Shown here piece after piece: positions 8,334 to 15,860 of a DNA stretch of 35,293 bases. Source of the stretch: Dehalococcoidia bacterium (lineage in GTDB: Bacteria > Chloroflexota > Dehalococcoidia > SM23-28-2 > HRBIN24); NCBI GenBank assembly GCA_025062275.1, contig JANXAP010000007.1:1-35293 (forward strand), in the 5' to 3' direction. Below the pieces are notes generated by a model. It ran no database searches and had not been told where the DNA came from. It saw only the letters and a program-made list of their open reading frames with translations. The first letter of the stretch is position 1. Each line of letters opens with the position of its first letter. Made by a program: the position numbers and the translations under genes.

Positions 8334-8975
8334 ATGCAGGTATACGAGGACGGCACCCTGCGCCTGCTGCGCATCGGTCCCCTGGGGCCTTTCGCCAACA
8401 ACGCCTATGTGGTGGCTGACCGCCAGGCAGGAGAGGCGATCCTGGTAGACATGCCAGCCGAAGGGGAGCGGGTGCTCGCCGCCCTGGAAGGGCTGCGGGT
8501 GACGGCCATCGTCCTCACGCACACTCATCCCGATCACTGGCAGAGCTACGACCTGATCAAGAGGGCCACCGGGGCACCGGTCCTGTGCCACCCAGCCGAG
8601 GTCATCATGCCCGCGGATCGGCGCGACGGCGACCTGCAGGACGGGCAGGAGTTGCCGTTCGGCTCCCTTCGTCTGAGGGTGATCCATACGCCCGGCCACA
8701 CCCCGGGGAGCTGCTGTTTCCTGGTGGGCCGCTACCTCCTGTCGGGCGATACCCTCTTCCCGGGCGGGCCGGGGCGTTCCAACAGCCCCCAAGACCTGCA
8801 GCAGGAGATAGCCTCCATCACCCAGAAGCTCTACGTGCTGCCCGACGAGACGCTGGTGCTACCGGGGCACGGCAAGGGCACCACCATCGGGCAGTCCAAG
8901 CGAGAGTATGCGGTCTTCGCCTCGCGGCCCCACCCCCCCGACCTGTGCGGCGACGTCCTCTGGGAGTCATCTTAG
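8334..8975 (+). CDS. MBL-fold hydrolase, glyoxalase II-like
   Basis: A 213-residue metallo-beta-lactamase-fold protein. Metal ligands are visible in LTHTHPDHW (His63, His65, Asp67, His68), HTPGHTPGS, LSGDTLFPGGPGRS and LPGHGKGT. The size and the GDTLFxGGxGR pattern match hydroxyacylglutathione-hydrolase-like thioesterases. The ATG at 8334 has AGGGAGG at 8321-8327. It is followed 3 nt later by ribE, so it probably shares a transcript with riboflavin genes, although no functional link is obvious. It is not a close duplicate of the divergent MBL gene, which is about 100 residues longer. Confidence 0.87.
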   Translation: MQVYEDGTLRLLRIGPLGPFANNAYVVADRQAGEAILVDMPAEGERVLAALEGLRVTAIVLTHTHPDHWQSYDLIKRATGAPVLCHPAEVIMPADRRDGDLQDGQELPFGSLRLRVIHTPGHTPGSCCFLVGRYLLSGDTLFPGGPGRSNSPQDLQQEIASITQKLYVLPDETLVLPGHGKGTTIGQSKREYAVFASRPHPPDLCGDVLWESS

Positions 8976-8978
8976 GGA

Positions 8979-9578
8979 ATGGGCATCTTCACCGGCATCA
9001 TCGAGGAAGTGGGGACGGTCCTCGAGGCCGAGCGGGGGAGGCTGCGCATCGCCTGCCGCGCCTGTCTGGAAGGCACCCACAGGGGGGACTCCATCGCCGT
9101 CAACGGCGTCGACCTGACGGTGGCCGACATGGACGACGCGTCCCTCCACTTCCACGTCATGCCCGAGACGTACCGCCGCAGCAACCTGTCGGATCTCGTC
9201 CCCGGCGACCCGGTCAACCTGGAGCGGGCCTTGACCCCCCTTTCTCGCCTGTCGGGCCACCTGGTCAGAGGGGTAGTGGAGGCCACCGGGACCTTGCTGT
9301 CGCTACAGCCAGAGGAGGACGCCGTCATCGCCCGCTACAGCGCCCCCCCGGAGATCCTGCGCTACGTGGTCGTCAAGGGGCCCATAGCCGTGGACGGGGT
9401 GTCCCTCACGGTGGTCCAGCGCTGGGACGATTCCTTCGCCGTCTCCCTGGTGCGCTACACCCAGGAGCATACCAACCTGGTGCGGAGACGGCCCGGCCAG
9501 CGCGTCAACCTGGAGACCGACATCCTGGCCCGCTACGTGGACCAGCTCTTGCGGGAAAGGCCGCTTCCTGCTGGCTAA
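8979..9578 (+). CDS. ribE: Riboflavin synthase, alpha subunit (two lumazine-binding domains)
   Basis: A 199-residue protein with two homologous lumazine-binding domains; the enzyme dismutates two 6,7-dimethyl-8-ribityllumazine molecules to riboflavin. The N-terminal FTGIIEEVG signature is intact, with the first substrate loop VNGVDLTV and the second KGPIAVDGVSLTV. Compared with the E. coli enzyme as I recall it, the position of Cys48 is Asp45 and that of His102 is Val99. His97 (here His94), Ser41 (Ser38), the lysine and serine of domain 2 and the C-terminal Asp are kept. The operon position before ribBA and ribH supports the assignment. Confidence 0.92.
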   Translation: MGIFTGIIEEVGTVLEAERGRLRIACRACLEGTHRGDSIAVNGVDLTVADMDDASLHFHVMPETYRRSNLSDLVPGDPVNLERALTPLSRLSGHLVRGVVEATGTLLSLQPEEDAVIARYSAPPEILRYVVVKGPIAVDGVSLTVVQRWDDSFAVSLVRYTQEHTNLVRRRPGQRVNLETDILARYVDQLLRERPLPAG

Positions 9579-9592
9579 GCTTGCGCTATACT
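9565..9592 (+). promoter_or_regulatory. Possible promoter for ribBA-ribH
   Basis: A TTCCTG (9565-9570) and a good -10 TATACT (9587-9592) are 16 nt apart, overlapping the end of ribE. A start near 9599 would give a leader containing a GGGAGG sequence at 9611-9616. The conserved FMN riboswitch core is not visible in the ribE-ribBA gap. Confidence 0.4.
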
Positions 9593-9677
9593 AAGGCTGA
9601 ACGATTTATCGGGAGGCACGGAGCTGAACGAGGAGCTAAAGGCAGAAGGGCCCGAGACCCCCGGGGGTGACCTGATC

Positions 9678-10886
9678 GTGGGCCTGGCCACGGTGGAAGA
9701 GGCCATCGAGGAGTACCGGCAGGGCCGCTTCGTCATCATCCTGGACAACGAAGACCGGGAGAACGAGGGCGACCTGACCATCGCCGCCCAGTTCGTTACG
9801 GCGGAGCATATCGCCTTCATGCTGCGCCACACCAGCGGCATCATCTGCGTGCCCATGACGGGCGAGCGGCTGGAGGAGCTGCAGATCCCGATGATGGTCA
9901 ACCAGAACTCCTCCCGCTACAGCACCGCCTTCACCGTGTCGGTGGACGCCCGCTACAACGTCACCACCGGCGTCTCGGCCCACGACCGCGCCCAGACCAT
10001 CCGCGTCCTGATCGACCCCAAGACGCGGCCGGCAGACCTGGTGATGCCCGGCCACGTCTATCCGCTGCGAGCACGGGAGGGCGGCGTGCTGGTGCGGGCA
10101 GGCCATACCGAAGCCGTGGTGGACCTGTGTCGTCTGGCAGGCCTCTACCCGGCCGGCGTCCTGTGCGAGCTGATGAACCGTGACGGCAGCATGATGCGCT
10201 GGCCGCAGATCCGCCGCTTCGCCCAGCGCCACCGCATCAAGGTCATCACCATCAACCAGCTCATCCGGTACCGGATGCAGCGGGAGCGGCTGGTGGAGCG
10301 GGTGGCCGAGGCGCGATTGCCCACCCGTTATGGCGAGTTTCGCGCCATCGCCTATCGCAGCGCCGTGGACGCCAACGAGCACCTGGCCCTGGTGATGGGC
10401 GACGTCTCCACGCCGGAGCCGGTGCTGGTGCGAGTCCACAGCCAGTGCGTCACTGGCGACGTCTTTGGCAGCATGCGCTGCGACTGTGGCGAGCAGGTGG
10501 GGCTGGCGCTGGAGCGCATCGCCCAGGAGGGACGAGGCGTCTTCCTGTACATGCGACAGGAGGGTCGGGGCATAGGCCTGTGCAACAAGGTGCGCGCCTA
10601 CTCCCTGCAGGACGCCCACGGCCTGGACACGGTGGAGGCCAACGAGGCCCTGGGCTTCCCGCCCGACCGACGCGACTACGGCATCGGCATGCAGATCCTG
10701 GTCGACCTGGGCGTGCGCCGCATGCGTCTCCTGACCAACAACCCCGCCAAGAGGGCCGGGCTGGAGGGATACGGCCTGGAGATCGTGGAGCGAGTGCCCA
10801 TCCAGCCCACCGTCACCCCTTACAACCGCCGCTACCTCGAGGCCAAGCGGGACAAGCTGGGCCACCTCATCGAGATGCCCTTCTAG
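9678..10886 (+). CDS. ribBA: Bifunctional 3,4-dihydroxy-2-butanone-4-phosphate synthase / GTP cyclohydrolase II
   Basis: A 402-residue fusion supplying both precursors of riboflavin. The N-terminal RibB domain (about 1-200) has DNEDRENEGDL at 23-33, the metal/substrate acidic motif, and HTEA at 143-146. The C-terminal RibA domain (about 205-400) has zinc ligands Cys257, Cys268 and Cys270 (HSQC...MRCDCG), then RQEGRGIGL and LLTNNPAK. The GTG start at 9678 follows GGGGGTGA. In the same frame a CTG at 9624 sits 7 nt after GGGAGG and would add 18 residues, so the start is not certain. ribH follows after 9 nt. No ribD is present in the window. Confidence 0.95.
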   Translation: MGLATVEEAIEEYRQGRFVIILDNEDRENEGDLTIAAQFVTAEHIAFMLRHTSGIICVPMTGERLEELQIPMMVNQNSSRYSTAFTVSVDARYNVTTGVSAHDRAQTIRVLIDPKTRPADLVMPGHVYPLRAREGGVLVRAGHTEAVVDLCRLAGLYPAGVLCELMNRDGSMMRWPQIRRFAQRHRIKVITINQLIRYRMQRERLVERVAEARLPTRYGEFRAIAYRSAVDANEHLALVMGDVSTPEPVLVRVHSQCVTGDVFGSMRCDCGEQVGLALERIAQEGRGVFLYMRQEGRGIGLCNKVRAYSLQDAHGLDTVEANEALGFPPDRRDYGIGMQILVDLGVRRMRLLTNNPAKRAGLEGYGLEIVERVPIQPTVTPYNRRYLEAKRDKLGHLIEMPF

Positions 10887-10895
10887 GGGGCGTCT

Positions 10896-11375
10896 TTGGC
10901 TAGGGTCTGGCAGGGGCGGGGCGGGGGCGAAGGGTTCTCCTTCGCCGTGGCTGTCGCCCGCTTCAACGAGGACATCACCCGACGGCTGCTGGACGGCGCC
11001 CTGGCGGCCCTCTCGGAGCACGGCGTCCCACCGGAGGCGGTGGACGTGGTCTGGGTGCCGGGTTCCCTGGAGCTGCCGGTGGTGGCCAGGGAGCTGGGCA
11101 AGAGCGGACGCTATCACGCCATCATCGCCCTGGGCTGCGTCATCCGCCACGAGACGCTGCACTTCGACCTGGTAGCTCAGGGGGCCACCATCGGCCTGGT
11201 TCAGGCATCCCTGGAGACAGGCGTGCCGGTGCTGCACGGGGTGCTGGCCTGCTACACGCGGGAGCAGGCCCTGGACCGGGCTGGCGGCGCCCGCGGCAAC
11301 AAGGGCTACGAGGTGGCCCTCAACGCCCTGGAGATGGCCCAGCTCATGCGCCAGCTCCGCGACGGCCTCGGCTAG
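10896..11375 (+). CDS. ribH: 6,7-dimethyl-8-ribityllumazine synthase
   Basis: A 159-residue lumazine synthase, the enzyme before riboflavin synthase; members form pentamers or 60-mer capsids. Family motifs: VARFNEDIT near residue 22, VPGSLELP, GCVIRHETLHFDLVAQ (with the catalytic His in HFD) and a GGARGNKGYEVALNALEM helix. The usual 'RGET' appears as RHET. Start TTG 10896 is preceded by TAGGGGG and gives the normal N-terminal length. It ends the ribE-ribBA-ribH run. Confidence 0.94.
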   Translation: MARVWQGRGGGEGFSFAVAVARFNEDITRRLLDGALAALSEHGVPPEAVDVVWVPGSLELPVVARELGKSGRYHAIIALGCVIRHETLHFDLVAQGATIGLVQASLETGVPVLHGVLACYTREQALDRAGGARGNKGYEVALNALEMAQLMRQLRDGLG

Positions 11376-11427
11376 CGCCTGTCAGGGCGAGCCTAAGGGG
11401 CCGGAGCGCCGCCGAACGGACGCCACC

Positions 11428-11772
11428 ATGAGGGCCGTCAACCTCAACCGGGGCACCGTCCTCGCTGAGCGTGTGGAAGAGGCGCGCACCTTCTGGTCGC
11501 GCCTGGTGGGCCTGTTGGGACGACGGGAGCTGCCCGAGGGCCATGCACTCCTCATCGTGCCCTGCTCTTCGGTCCATACCATGTTCATGGGGTTCGCCAT
11601 CGACGTGGCCTTTTTGGATCGGGACGGACGAGTCCTACGGGCCTTTGCACGCGTGCCTCCCTTCCGCCTGCTGGCCGGGGGAAGGGGGGCCTACATGGCC
11701 CTGGAACTGCCCGCGGGCACCCTGGTCCGCACCGATACCCGCCCCGGCGACTTCCTCCAGCTGCTGCCCTGA
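11428..11772 (+). CDS. DUF192 family protein
   Basis: A 114-residue protein of the DUF192 family, of unknown biochemical role. The family pattern is clear: an N-terminal strand, ARTFWSRLVGLLGRRELPEGHALLI, then a hydrophobic-aromatic stretch HTMFMGFAIDVAFLDRDGRVLRAF and the closing ALELPAGT. Family members are often exported, but this one has no signal peptide. It lies between ribH and mobB on the same strand, with no evident functional tie. The stop codon is embedded in a small perfect hairpin at 11762-11781. Confidence 0.82.
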   Translation: MRAVNLNRGTVLAERVEEARTFWSRLVGLLGRRELPEGHALLIVPCSSVHTMFMGFAIDVAFLDRDGRVLRAFARVPPFRLLAGGRGAYMALELPAGTLVRTDTRPGDFLQLLP

Positions 11773-11781
11773 GGGGCAGCA
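11762..11781 (+). terminator. Hairpin over the DUF192 stop codon
   Basis: TGCTGCCC (11762-11769) and GGGCAGCA (11774-11781) are perfectly complementary, with a four-base loop. No T-run follows, so it is at best a weak or Rho-assisted attenuator between DUF192 and mobB. Confidence 0.3.
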
Positions 11782-11822
11782 CAGGCCCACAGGCCCCGCC
11801 GATGCCCTATCATGGGCCTGTC

Positions 11823-12329
11823 ATGGCCGGACTGCCGCCGCTGGTGAGCGTGGTCGGGCCCTCGGGCGCGGGGAAGACGGCCCTGCTGGAGGCGCTGGTG
11901 AGGGAGCTGTCCCGTCGAGGTCGACGGGTGGCCTGTGTGAAGCACTCCCATCATCGCGATTTGCTCCCCGACGCCCCCGGCAGCGATACCCACCGGCTGG
12001 CCCAGGCAGGCGCCGCGGTGACCGTGCTCTCGGCGCCGGGAGTTCTGTGCCTGCGACGCGCCGATGGCGACGAGTGGCCCCTGTCTTCGGTGGCCGCCCT
12101 GGCCGGCGAAGGGCTGGATCTGGTTCTGACGGAGGGCTACGGCGGCGGGCCGGCACCCAAAGTCCTGGTGCTCCGTCATGGCCACCCTTCGCCCGTCCTT
12201 CCCCCGGGCCTGCTGGCGGTGGTGGGCCCCTGCCCGCCCGGGTGGAGCGGCCCCGTTTTCTCCGCCGAACAGGTCAGGGAGCTGGCCGACCTCCTGGAAG
12301 AGCGGCTGGGTCTCGCCCCGAAGGGCTAG
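11823..12329 (+). CDS. mobB: Molybdopterin-guanine dinucleotide biosynthesis protein MobB
   Basis: A 168-residue GTP-binding adaptor of molybdenum-cofactor maturation. The P-loop GPSGAGKT is at 12-19, followed by the family stretch RRVACVKHSHHR, SDTHRLAQAGAAV and LVLTEGYGGG-KVLVLR. Start ATG 11823 places the P-loop at the usual distance; an upstream ATG at 11802 would add seven residues and cannot be excluded. It is directly followed by mobA (1-nt gap), which fixes the pathway. No moa/moe genes lie in the window. Confidence 0.92.
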   Translation: MAGLPPLVSVVGPSGAGKTALLEALVRELSRRGRRVACVKHSHHRDLLPDAPGSDTHRLAQAGAAVTVLSAPGVLCLRRADGDEWPLSSVAALAGEGLDLVLTEGYGGGPAPKVLVLRHGHPSPVLPPGLLAVVGPCPPGWSGPVFSAEQVRELADLLEERLGLAPKG

Positions 12330-12330
12330 G

Positions 12331-12942
12331 ATGAGGGAACCGGTCGCGGCGCTGGTGCTGGCCGGCGGTCGGAGCCGGCGTCTCGGTCAGGACAAGGCGC
12401 TGCTGGAGCTATGGCCCGGGGTCCCCCTGCTGGCCCGGGTCGTCCGGACAGTCAGCCGTCTCTGCCCCGAGGTGGTGGTGGTCGTGGACGCGCCGGAGCG
12501 CTACGCTCACCTGGGCCTGCCGGTGCGCTGGGCGGTGGACGCCCTCCCGGGGCAGGGCCCCCTCGCAGCCCTGGTGGGCGGCCTGGAGACCGTAGCCGCA
12601 TCCCACGCGCTGACGGTGGCCTGCGACCTGCCTTTCCTCTGTCCGCCCCTCCTGGCCCACATGCTGGACCTGCCACGGGACTACGAGGCTCTGGTGCCCC
12701 GCTGGCGCGGCCGCTGGCAGCCGCTGCATGCCGTCTATGCCCGTTCCTGCCTGCCCGTGGCCCGTCGCCTCCTGGCAGCGGGGGAGAGGAACCTTCATGC
12801 ACTACTCTCGTATCTCAGGGTGCGGCCTCTACCGCCGCGAGAGATCCGACCCTACGACCCTCTCGGACTGTCTTTTTTTGACATCGACACTCCCCACCGC
12901 CTGCGGCGGGCGAGGGAACTGGCAGCTCGGACCGAGCCCTAG
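12331..12942 (+). CDS. mobA: Molybdenum cofactor guanylyltransferase
   Basis: A 203-residue nucleotidyltransferase that attaches GMP to molybdopterin. The N-terminal nucleotide-binding motif LAGGRSRRLGQDKALL is at 10-25, and the metal-site motif VACDLPFL lies near residue 95. It starts 1 nt after mobB. The C-terminal FFDIDTPHRLRRA ending is typical of the family. Its TAG stop shares CTAG with the stop of the converging universal stress gene. Together with mobB it implies that the organism makes bis-MGD or MGD molybdoenzymes. Confidence 0.93.
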   Translation: MREPVAALVLAGGRSRRLGQDKALLELWPGVPLLARVVRTVSRLCPEVVVVVDAPERYAHLGLPVRWAVDALPGQGPLAALVGGLETVAASHALTVACDLPFLCPPLLAHMLDLPRDYEALVPRWRGRWQPLHAVYARSCLPVARRLLAAGERNLHALLSYLRVRPLPPREIRPYDPLGLSFFDIDTPHRLRRARELAARTEP

Positions 12943-13826
12943 GAGTGGCTGCTGCTGGCCGCCACCTCGGCCGGTTTGACCAGAAGGCAGGGAATGGTCG
13001 ACCGCTGCAGCACTGCCTGGGCCACGCTGCCCATGAAGGGCCGGCCCTGGCCTGAACGGCCATGGCTGCACAGGGCGATGATGCCGGCCCCGGTATCCTG
13101 CGCAGCCTGCAGTGTCTGGTTGATTGCGTGGCCCACTGCCACCCGCGTCTCCACTTCCAGGCCGCTGCTCCTGAGGTCCTCGGCCACGTCCTCCAGCATG
13201 GCCAGGGCCTCCTCCTGGAGAATGGTCAGCGACTCGGCCAGGTAGCCACGAGACGCATAGGCCGCTGCCGCCAGTCCCCCCAGGGCCACCACATGTAAGA
13301 GCACCGCCCTGGCCCGCAGCGCCAGGCAGAGGTCGCGGGCCAGCGGCAGGACCGTCAGGGAAAGGGGGGAGCCGTCGAGGGGCAGCAGCACCCTGTCCAG
13401 GGACCCGACACCGCCGCCCCTCACCAGCAGCACGGGGCAGGCGGCTGCCTCCACCACTCGCATGGAGACGCCGCCGCGGCTCCACGGCTCCGGCCCCCGC
13501 GGCGGCCGACCGGCCATGACTATGAGGGGGGCCTCCAGTCGCTGAGCAACGCGGAGGATGCAGTGGGCGGCAGGGCCGAAGGCCATCTCCACCCGCACGG
13601 TCAATCCCAGGGACTCCAGCCAGCGCCGCTTGCCCTCCAGGTACGAGCGGGCCCAGGCCGTCTCCTGGCCCAGGCCCCAGCACTCGTGAACGCCGCTGCT
13701 GTGTTGACGGTCCACGGCCGTCAACAGGACCACCTCCGAGCGGGCACCGCGGGCGATGGCCTCGGCATAGGGGAGGGCCGTCTCGGCCACGGGGCCTCCA
13801 TCCAGGGGCACGAGCAGCGTCCGCAC
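12939..13826 (-). CDS. Tandem universal stress protein (two UspA domains)
   Basis: A 295-residue protein of two UspA folds, each starting with a RVLLPLDGSP-like strand (residues 1-10 and about 143-152). The second domain keeps the ATP-binding G-x2-G-x(n)-GS pattern in SHGRSGQGRPFMGS (near 254-267), so it probably binds ATP. In the first domain the equivalent stretch AGRPPRGPEPWSRGGVSM is degenerate. Start GTG 13826 has an ideal GGAGGAGG ribosome-binding site 7 nt upstream. Monocistronic as far as visible. Such proteins respond to energy or redox stress, but the specific signal is not readable here. Confidence 0.9.
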   Translation of the reverse strand: MRTLLVPLDGGPVAETALPYAEAIARGARSEVVLLTAVDRQHSSGVHECWGLGQETAWARSYLEGKRRWLESLGLTVRVEMAFGPAAHCILRVAQRLEAPLIVMAGRPPRGPEPWSRGGVSMRVVEAAACPVLLVRGGGVGSLDRVLLPLDGSPLSLTVLPLARDLCLALRARAVLLHVVALGGLAAAAYASRGYLAESLTILQEEALAMLEDVAEDLRSSGLEVETRVAVGHAINQTLQAAQDTGAGIIALCSHGRSGQGRPFMGSVAQAVLQRSTIPCLLVKPAEVAASSSHS

Positions 13827-13862
13827 ACACCCACCTCCTCCCGAGGGGGAAAAGTTGAAAAC

Positions 13863-13868
13863 ATAATA
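13863..13868 (-). promoter_or_regulatory. Possible -10 box of the universal stress gene
   Basis: A minus-strand TATTAT (13868-13863) stands in the only AT-rich patch near this gene (13851-13870), about 37 nt upstream of the GTG start. The matching -35 position reads GCCTGA, a poor match, so the gene may depend on an alternative sigma factor or an activator. Confidence 0.35.
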
Positions 13869-13885
13869 ACACAGCCGCCCGGCCC

Positions 13886-14776
13886 TCAGGCGCGACCCGT
13901 CTGCCGGCCGATGGACAGGCGGCCCCTCAGCCTCTCCCAGGCCTCACGCAGGCAGGCGTAGCGGTAGCCCACCCACTGGGTGCCCTTCAGCAGCAGGTGC
14001 AGGGCCAGGGCCAGCACCCCCTCCCGCCACGGTCGGCCGAACCAGAGGCTTCCCTCCCGCTCCCGAAGAAACAGGTCCCAGTAGGGGGTGGCCTTCACCG
14101 CCCGCAGCGAGGCGCCATAGCGAAGGTTGGTGCGCAACAGCTTGCCCAGGTCGGGTTCGACGTGCCAGACGGCGTCTCGCAGCAGCCCCACCCGCTGCGA
14201 GAGGCGTCGGCACTCGTAGTAGATTATGTCGTGGTCGTAGTGCAGGATGCTGGGGACGACATGGGGCGGTATGGCCTCCAGGGCGCGGAGCAGCAGATCG
14301 CGACGGAAGAAGCGGGGCGGGTTGCCGCCGCGAGCGGGGTCGAACCCCTGCTCCGTGTCGAAGCGGGCGTTGACGATGGCCTTGGATGCGGCGTAAAGCC
14401 GCGGTACGAGCCATTCACGGTTGTAGGACTCCTCCTCCAGCACTAGCATGTCGTAGCCCTGCTCTATCATCTCCACCGCCCTGGCGATGGCCCTCGGCTT
14501 CAGCACCTGGTCGGCGTCCAGGAGCAGCACCAACTCCCCCCTGGACTCCCGCACGCCCAGGATACGGGCCGCCAGCAGCCTGCCCTCGCAGAAGAGGACG
14601 CGGGCGCCCATCTCGCGGGCGATGTCGACGGTGCCGTCGCGGGAATAGCTGTCCACCACCAGCAGCTCGAGGCGGGGGTAGTCCTGCCGGACGACGCTCT
14701 GGAGGCAGAGGCGGAGGGTGCGGGCGCAGTTGTAGGTGGGCACCGACACCGAGACCAGCGGAAGCTGCGTGCGCAT
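13886..14776 (-). CDS. Glycosyltransferase family 2
   Basis: A 296-residue GT-A fold transferase. The N-terminus VSVSVPTYNCARTLRLCL and VDSYSRDGT (41-49) form the nucleotide-sugar pocket, and DAD at 87-89 is the metal-binding DxD. No transmembrane anchor is seen; the C-terminal part has amphipathic, aromatic and arginine-rich helices suggestive of peripheral membrane contact. Start ATG 14776 is preferred because GGAGGG lies just upstream and it leaves the usual short N-terminus; a longer frame starts at 14818. It lies 60 nt after the GH130 gene on the same strand. Donor and acceptor are unknown. Confidence 0.87.
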   Translation of the reverse strand: MRTQLPLVSVSVPTYNCARTLRLCLQSVVRQDYPRLELLVVDSYSRDGTVDIAREMGARVLFCEGRLLAARILGVRESRGELVLLLDADQVLKPRAIARAVEMIEQGYDMLVLEEESYNREWLVPRLYAASKAIVNARFDTEQGFDPARGGNPPRFFRRDLLLRALEAIPPHVVPSILHYDHDIIYYECRRLSQRVGLLRDAVWHVEPDLGKLLRTNLRYGASLRAVKATPYWDLFLREREGSLWFGRPWREGVLALALHLLLKGTQWVGYRYACLREAWERLRGRLSIGRQTGRA

Positions 14777-14836
14777 TCCCTGCCCTCCCTCGTCACAGCC
14801 CCCCTGCCAGGGGCGCACGGCACATGGGCCTGGGCG

Positions 14837-15739
14837 CTACCAGGGAATTTCGGCCCAGGCTACGCAGAGCACCTGGTCAGCAGCGCCGTAGTAGAGAACC
14901 AGAGTGCGCCCGTCCAGGAAGCCCCCGCACGAGAATACCACATTGGGGGCCACGCCCACCCGCTCGTACTCCTCCTCGGGCTCCAGGATTGGCTCCTCGC
15001 TGCGCTCCAGGATGTGCTCCGGCACCTCTTTGTCCAGCAGCACGTACCCCAGGCGGTAGGTCCAGGTGCGGGCCTCCACGCCGTGATAGATGAGGAGCCA
15101 GCAGTCGTCCAGCTCCAGGGGCGGGCCGGCTATGCCCACCTTGGCATCGTCCCAGTAGCCCGGACGGGGCGTCAGCAGCTCCTGGTGGTCGTACCAGTGG
15201 ACCAGGTCGTAGGAATACGAAAGCCAGACGTGTTCGGCCAGGGTCATGGGCCGGTGCAGGAGGACGTAGCGGTCAGCGATGCGCCGCGGGAAGTAGGCCA
15301 CGTTGCGGTTGTGGAAGCCCACCATGGTGGGAAGCAGCAGGCGGTGTTTGCTCCAGGCCCAGTGACCCTTCAGCAGGTGCTGGGGGTCGATGGCCGTCTC
15401 GCAGGGGCGGGCCATGTCCCGCTCCTTGCCGGCGTATATGACCCGCACCTGCCCGTCCAGAGGAATGACACGGGGGTCCTCCACCCCGTCCTGCTCAAAC
15501 CAGTCCTCGGGCACCAGGACAGGATGGGGCAAGCGTTCCTCTACCTGGTCGTAGCCGCTGAGGCGGGCGTACCCGATGCGGGCCACGTCGTCCTGACCGC
15601 GGGCGGTGTAGAAGAGATGGATGCGGTCGCCCAACCGGATAACGCCGGCATTGCAAGTGAGCCGCGTCTCCCACCAGTTCTGGGTAGGAGTAAGGATGGG
15701 GTTGCAGGGGCTGCGATGGAACTTGAGCTTTTTCGCCAT
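14837..15739 (-). CDS. Glycoside hydrolase family 130 (mannosyl-glycan phosphorylase-like)
   Basis: A 300-residue five-bladed propeller enzyme of GH130, whose members phosphorolyse or hydrolyse beta-mannosides. Visible family markers are NAGVIRLGDRIHLFYTARG, GVEDPR (85-90, whose Asp88 is the proton-donor position), NVAYFPRRI-RYVLLHRP, VGIAGPPLELDDCWLLIYHG, LGYVLLDKEVPEHILERS and the closing LVLYYGAADQVLCVA. No signal peptide, so it is cytoplasmic. Phosphorylase versus hydrolase, and the exact glycan, cannot be read with certainty. Pairing with a GT2 gene downstream suggests turnover of an intracellular or lipid-linked mannoside, which is inference. Confidence 0.88.
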   Translation of the reverse strand: MAKKLKFHRSPCNPILTPTQNWWETRLTCNAGVIRLGDRIHLFYTARGQDDVARIGYARLSGYDQVEERLPHPVLVPEDWFEQDGVEDPRVIPLDGQVRVIYAGKERDMARPCETAIDPQHLLKGHWAWSKHRLLLPTMVGFHNRNVAYFPRRIADRYVLLHRPMTLAEHVWLSYSYDLVHWYDHQELLTPRPGYWDDAKVGIAGPPLELDDCWLLIYHGVEARTWTYRLGYVLLDKEVPEHILERSEEPILEPEEEYERVGVAPNVVFSCGGFLDGRTLVLYYGAADQVLCVAWAEIPW

Positions 15740-15746
15740 GGGTGCT

Positions 15747-15766
15747 TGGGAGGTGGACGCCTCCCA
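15747..15766. repeat. Inverted repeat in the GH130 leader
   Basis: TGGGAGG (15747-15753) and CCTCCCA (15760-15766) form a perfect 7-bp inverted repeat with a 6-nt spacer, 8-27 nt upstream of the GH130 start. On the minus strand one arm carries GGGAGG, the only Shine-Dalgarno-like sequence near this gene. Folding could therefore affect translation; an operator is the alternative. Confidence 0.45.
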
Positions 15767-15860
15767 GATGTAGGGTAACGGGCCACAGCTATAGACACAA
15801 GGCCAGCCCGTCCACCCTCAGTTAGAAACGACGCAGCAGTTTCGCAGTTGCGCCAGCCGC

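Noticed and set aside
9579-9677. FMN riboswitch upstream of ribBA
   Set aside because: The conserved RFN core sequence is not visible and the gap is too short for the whole element.
9636-11237. 533-codon minus-strand ORF opposite ribBA and ribH
   Set aside because: It is antisense to two well-supported enzymes. Its translation is His/Gln/Val/Asp-rich low complexity, typical of the mirror frame of high-GC genes.
15740-15860. Terminator or promoter between the ABM gene and GH130
   Set aside because: Only short repeats (two GCAGTT copies) and a poor -10-like CTATAG; apart from the inverted repeat listed, nothing is convincing.
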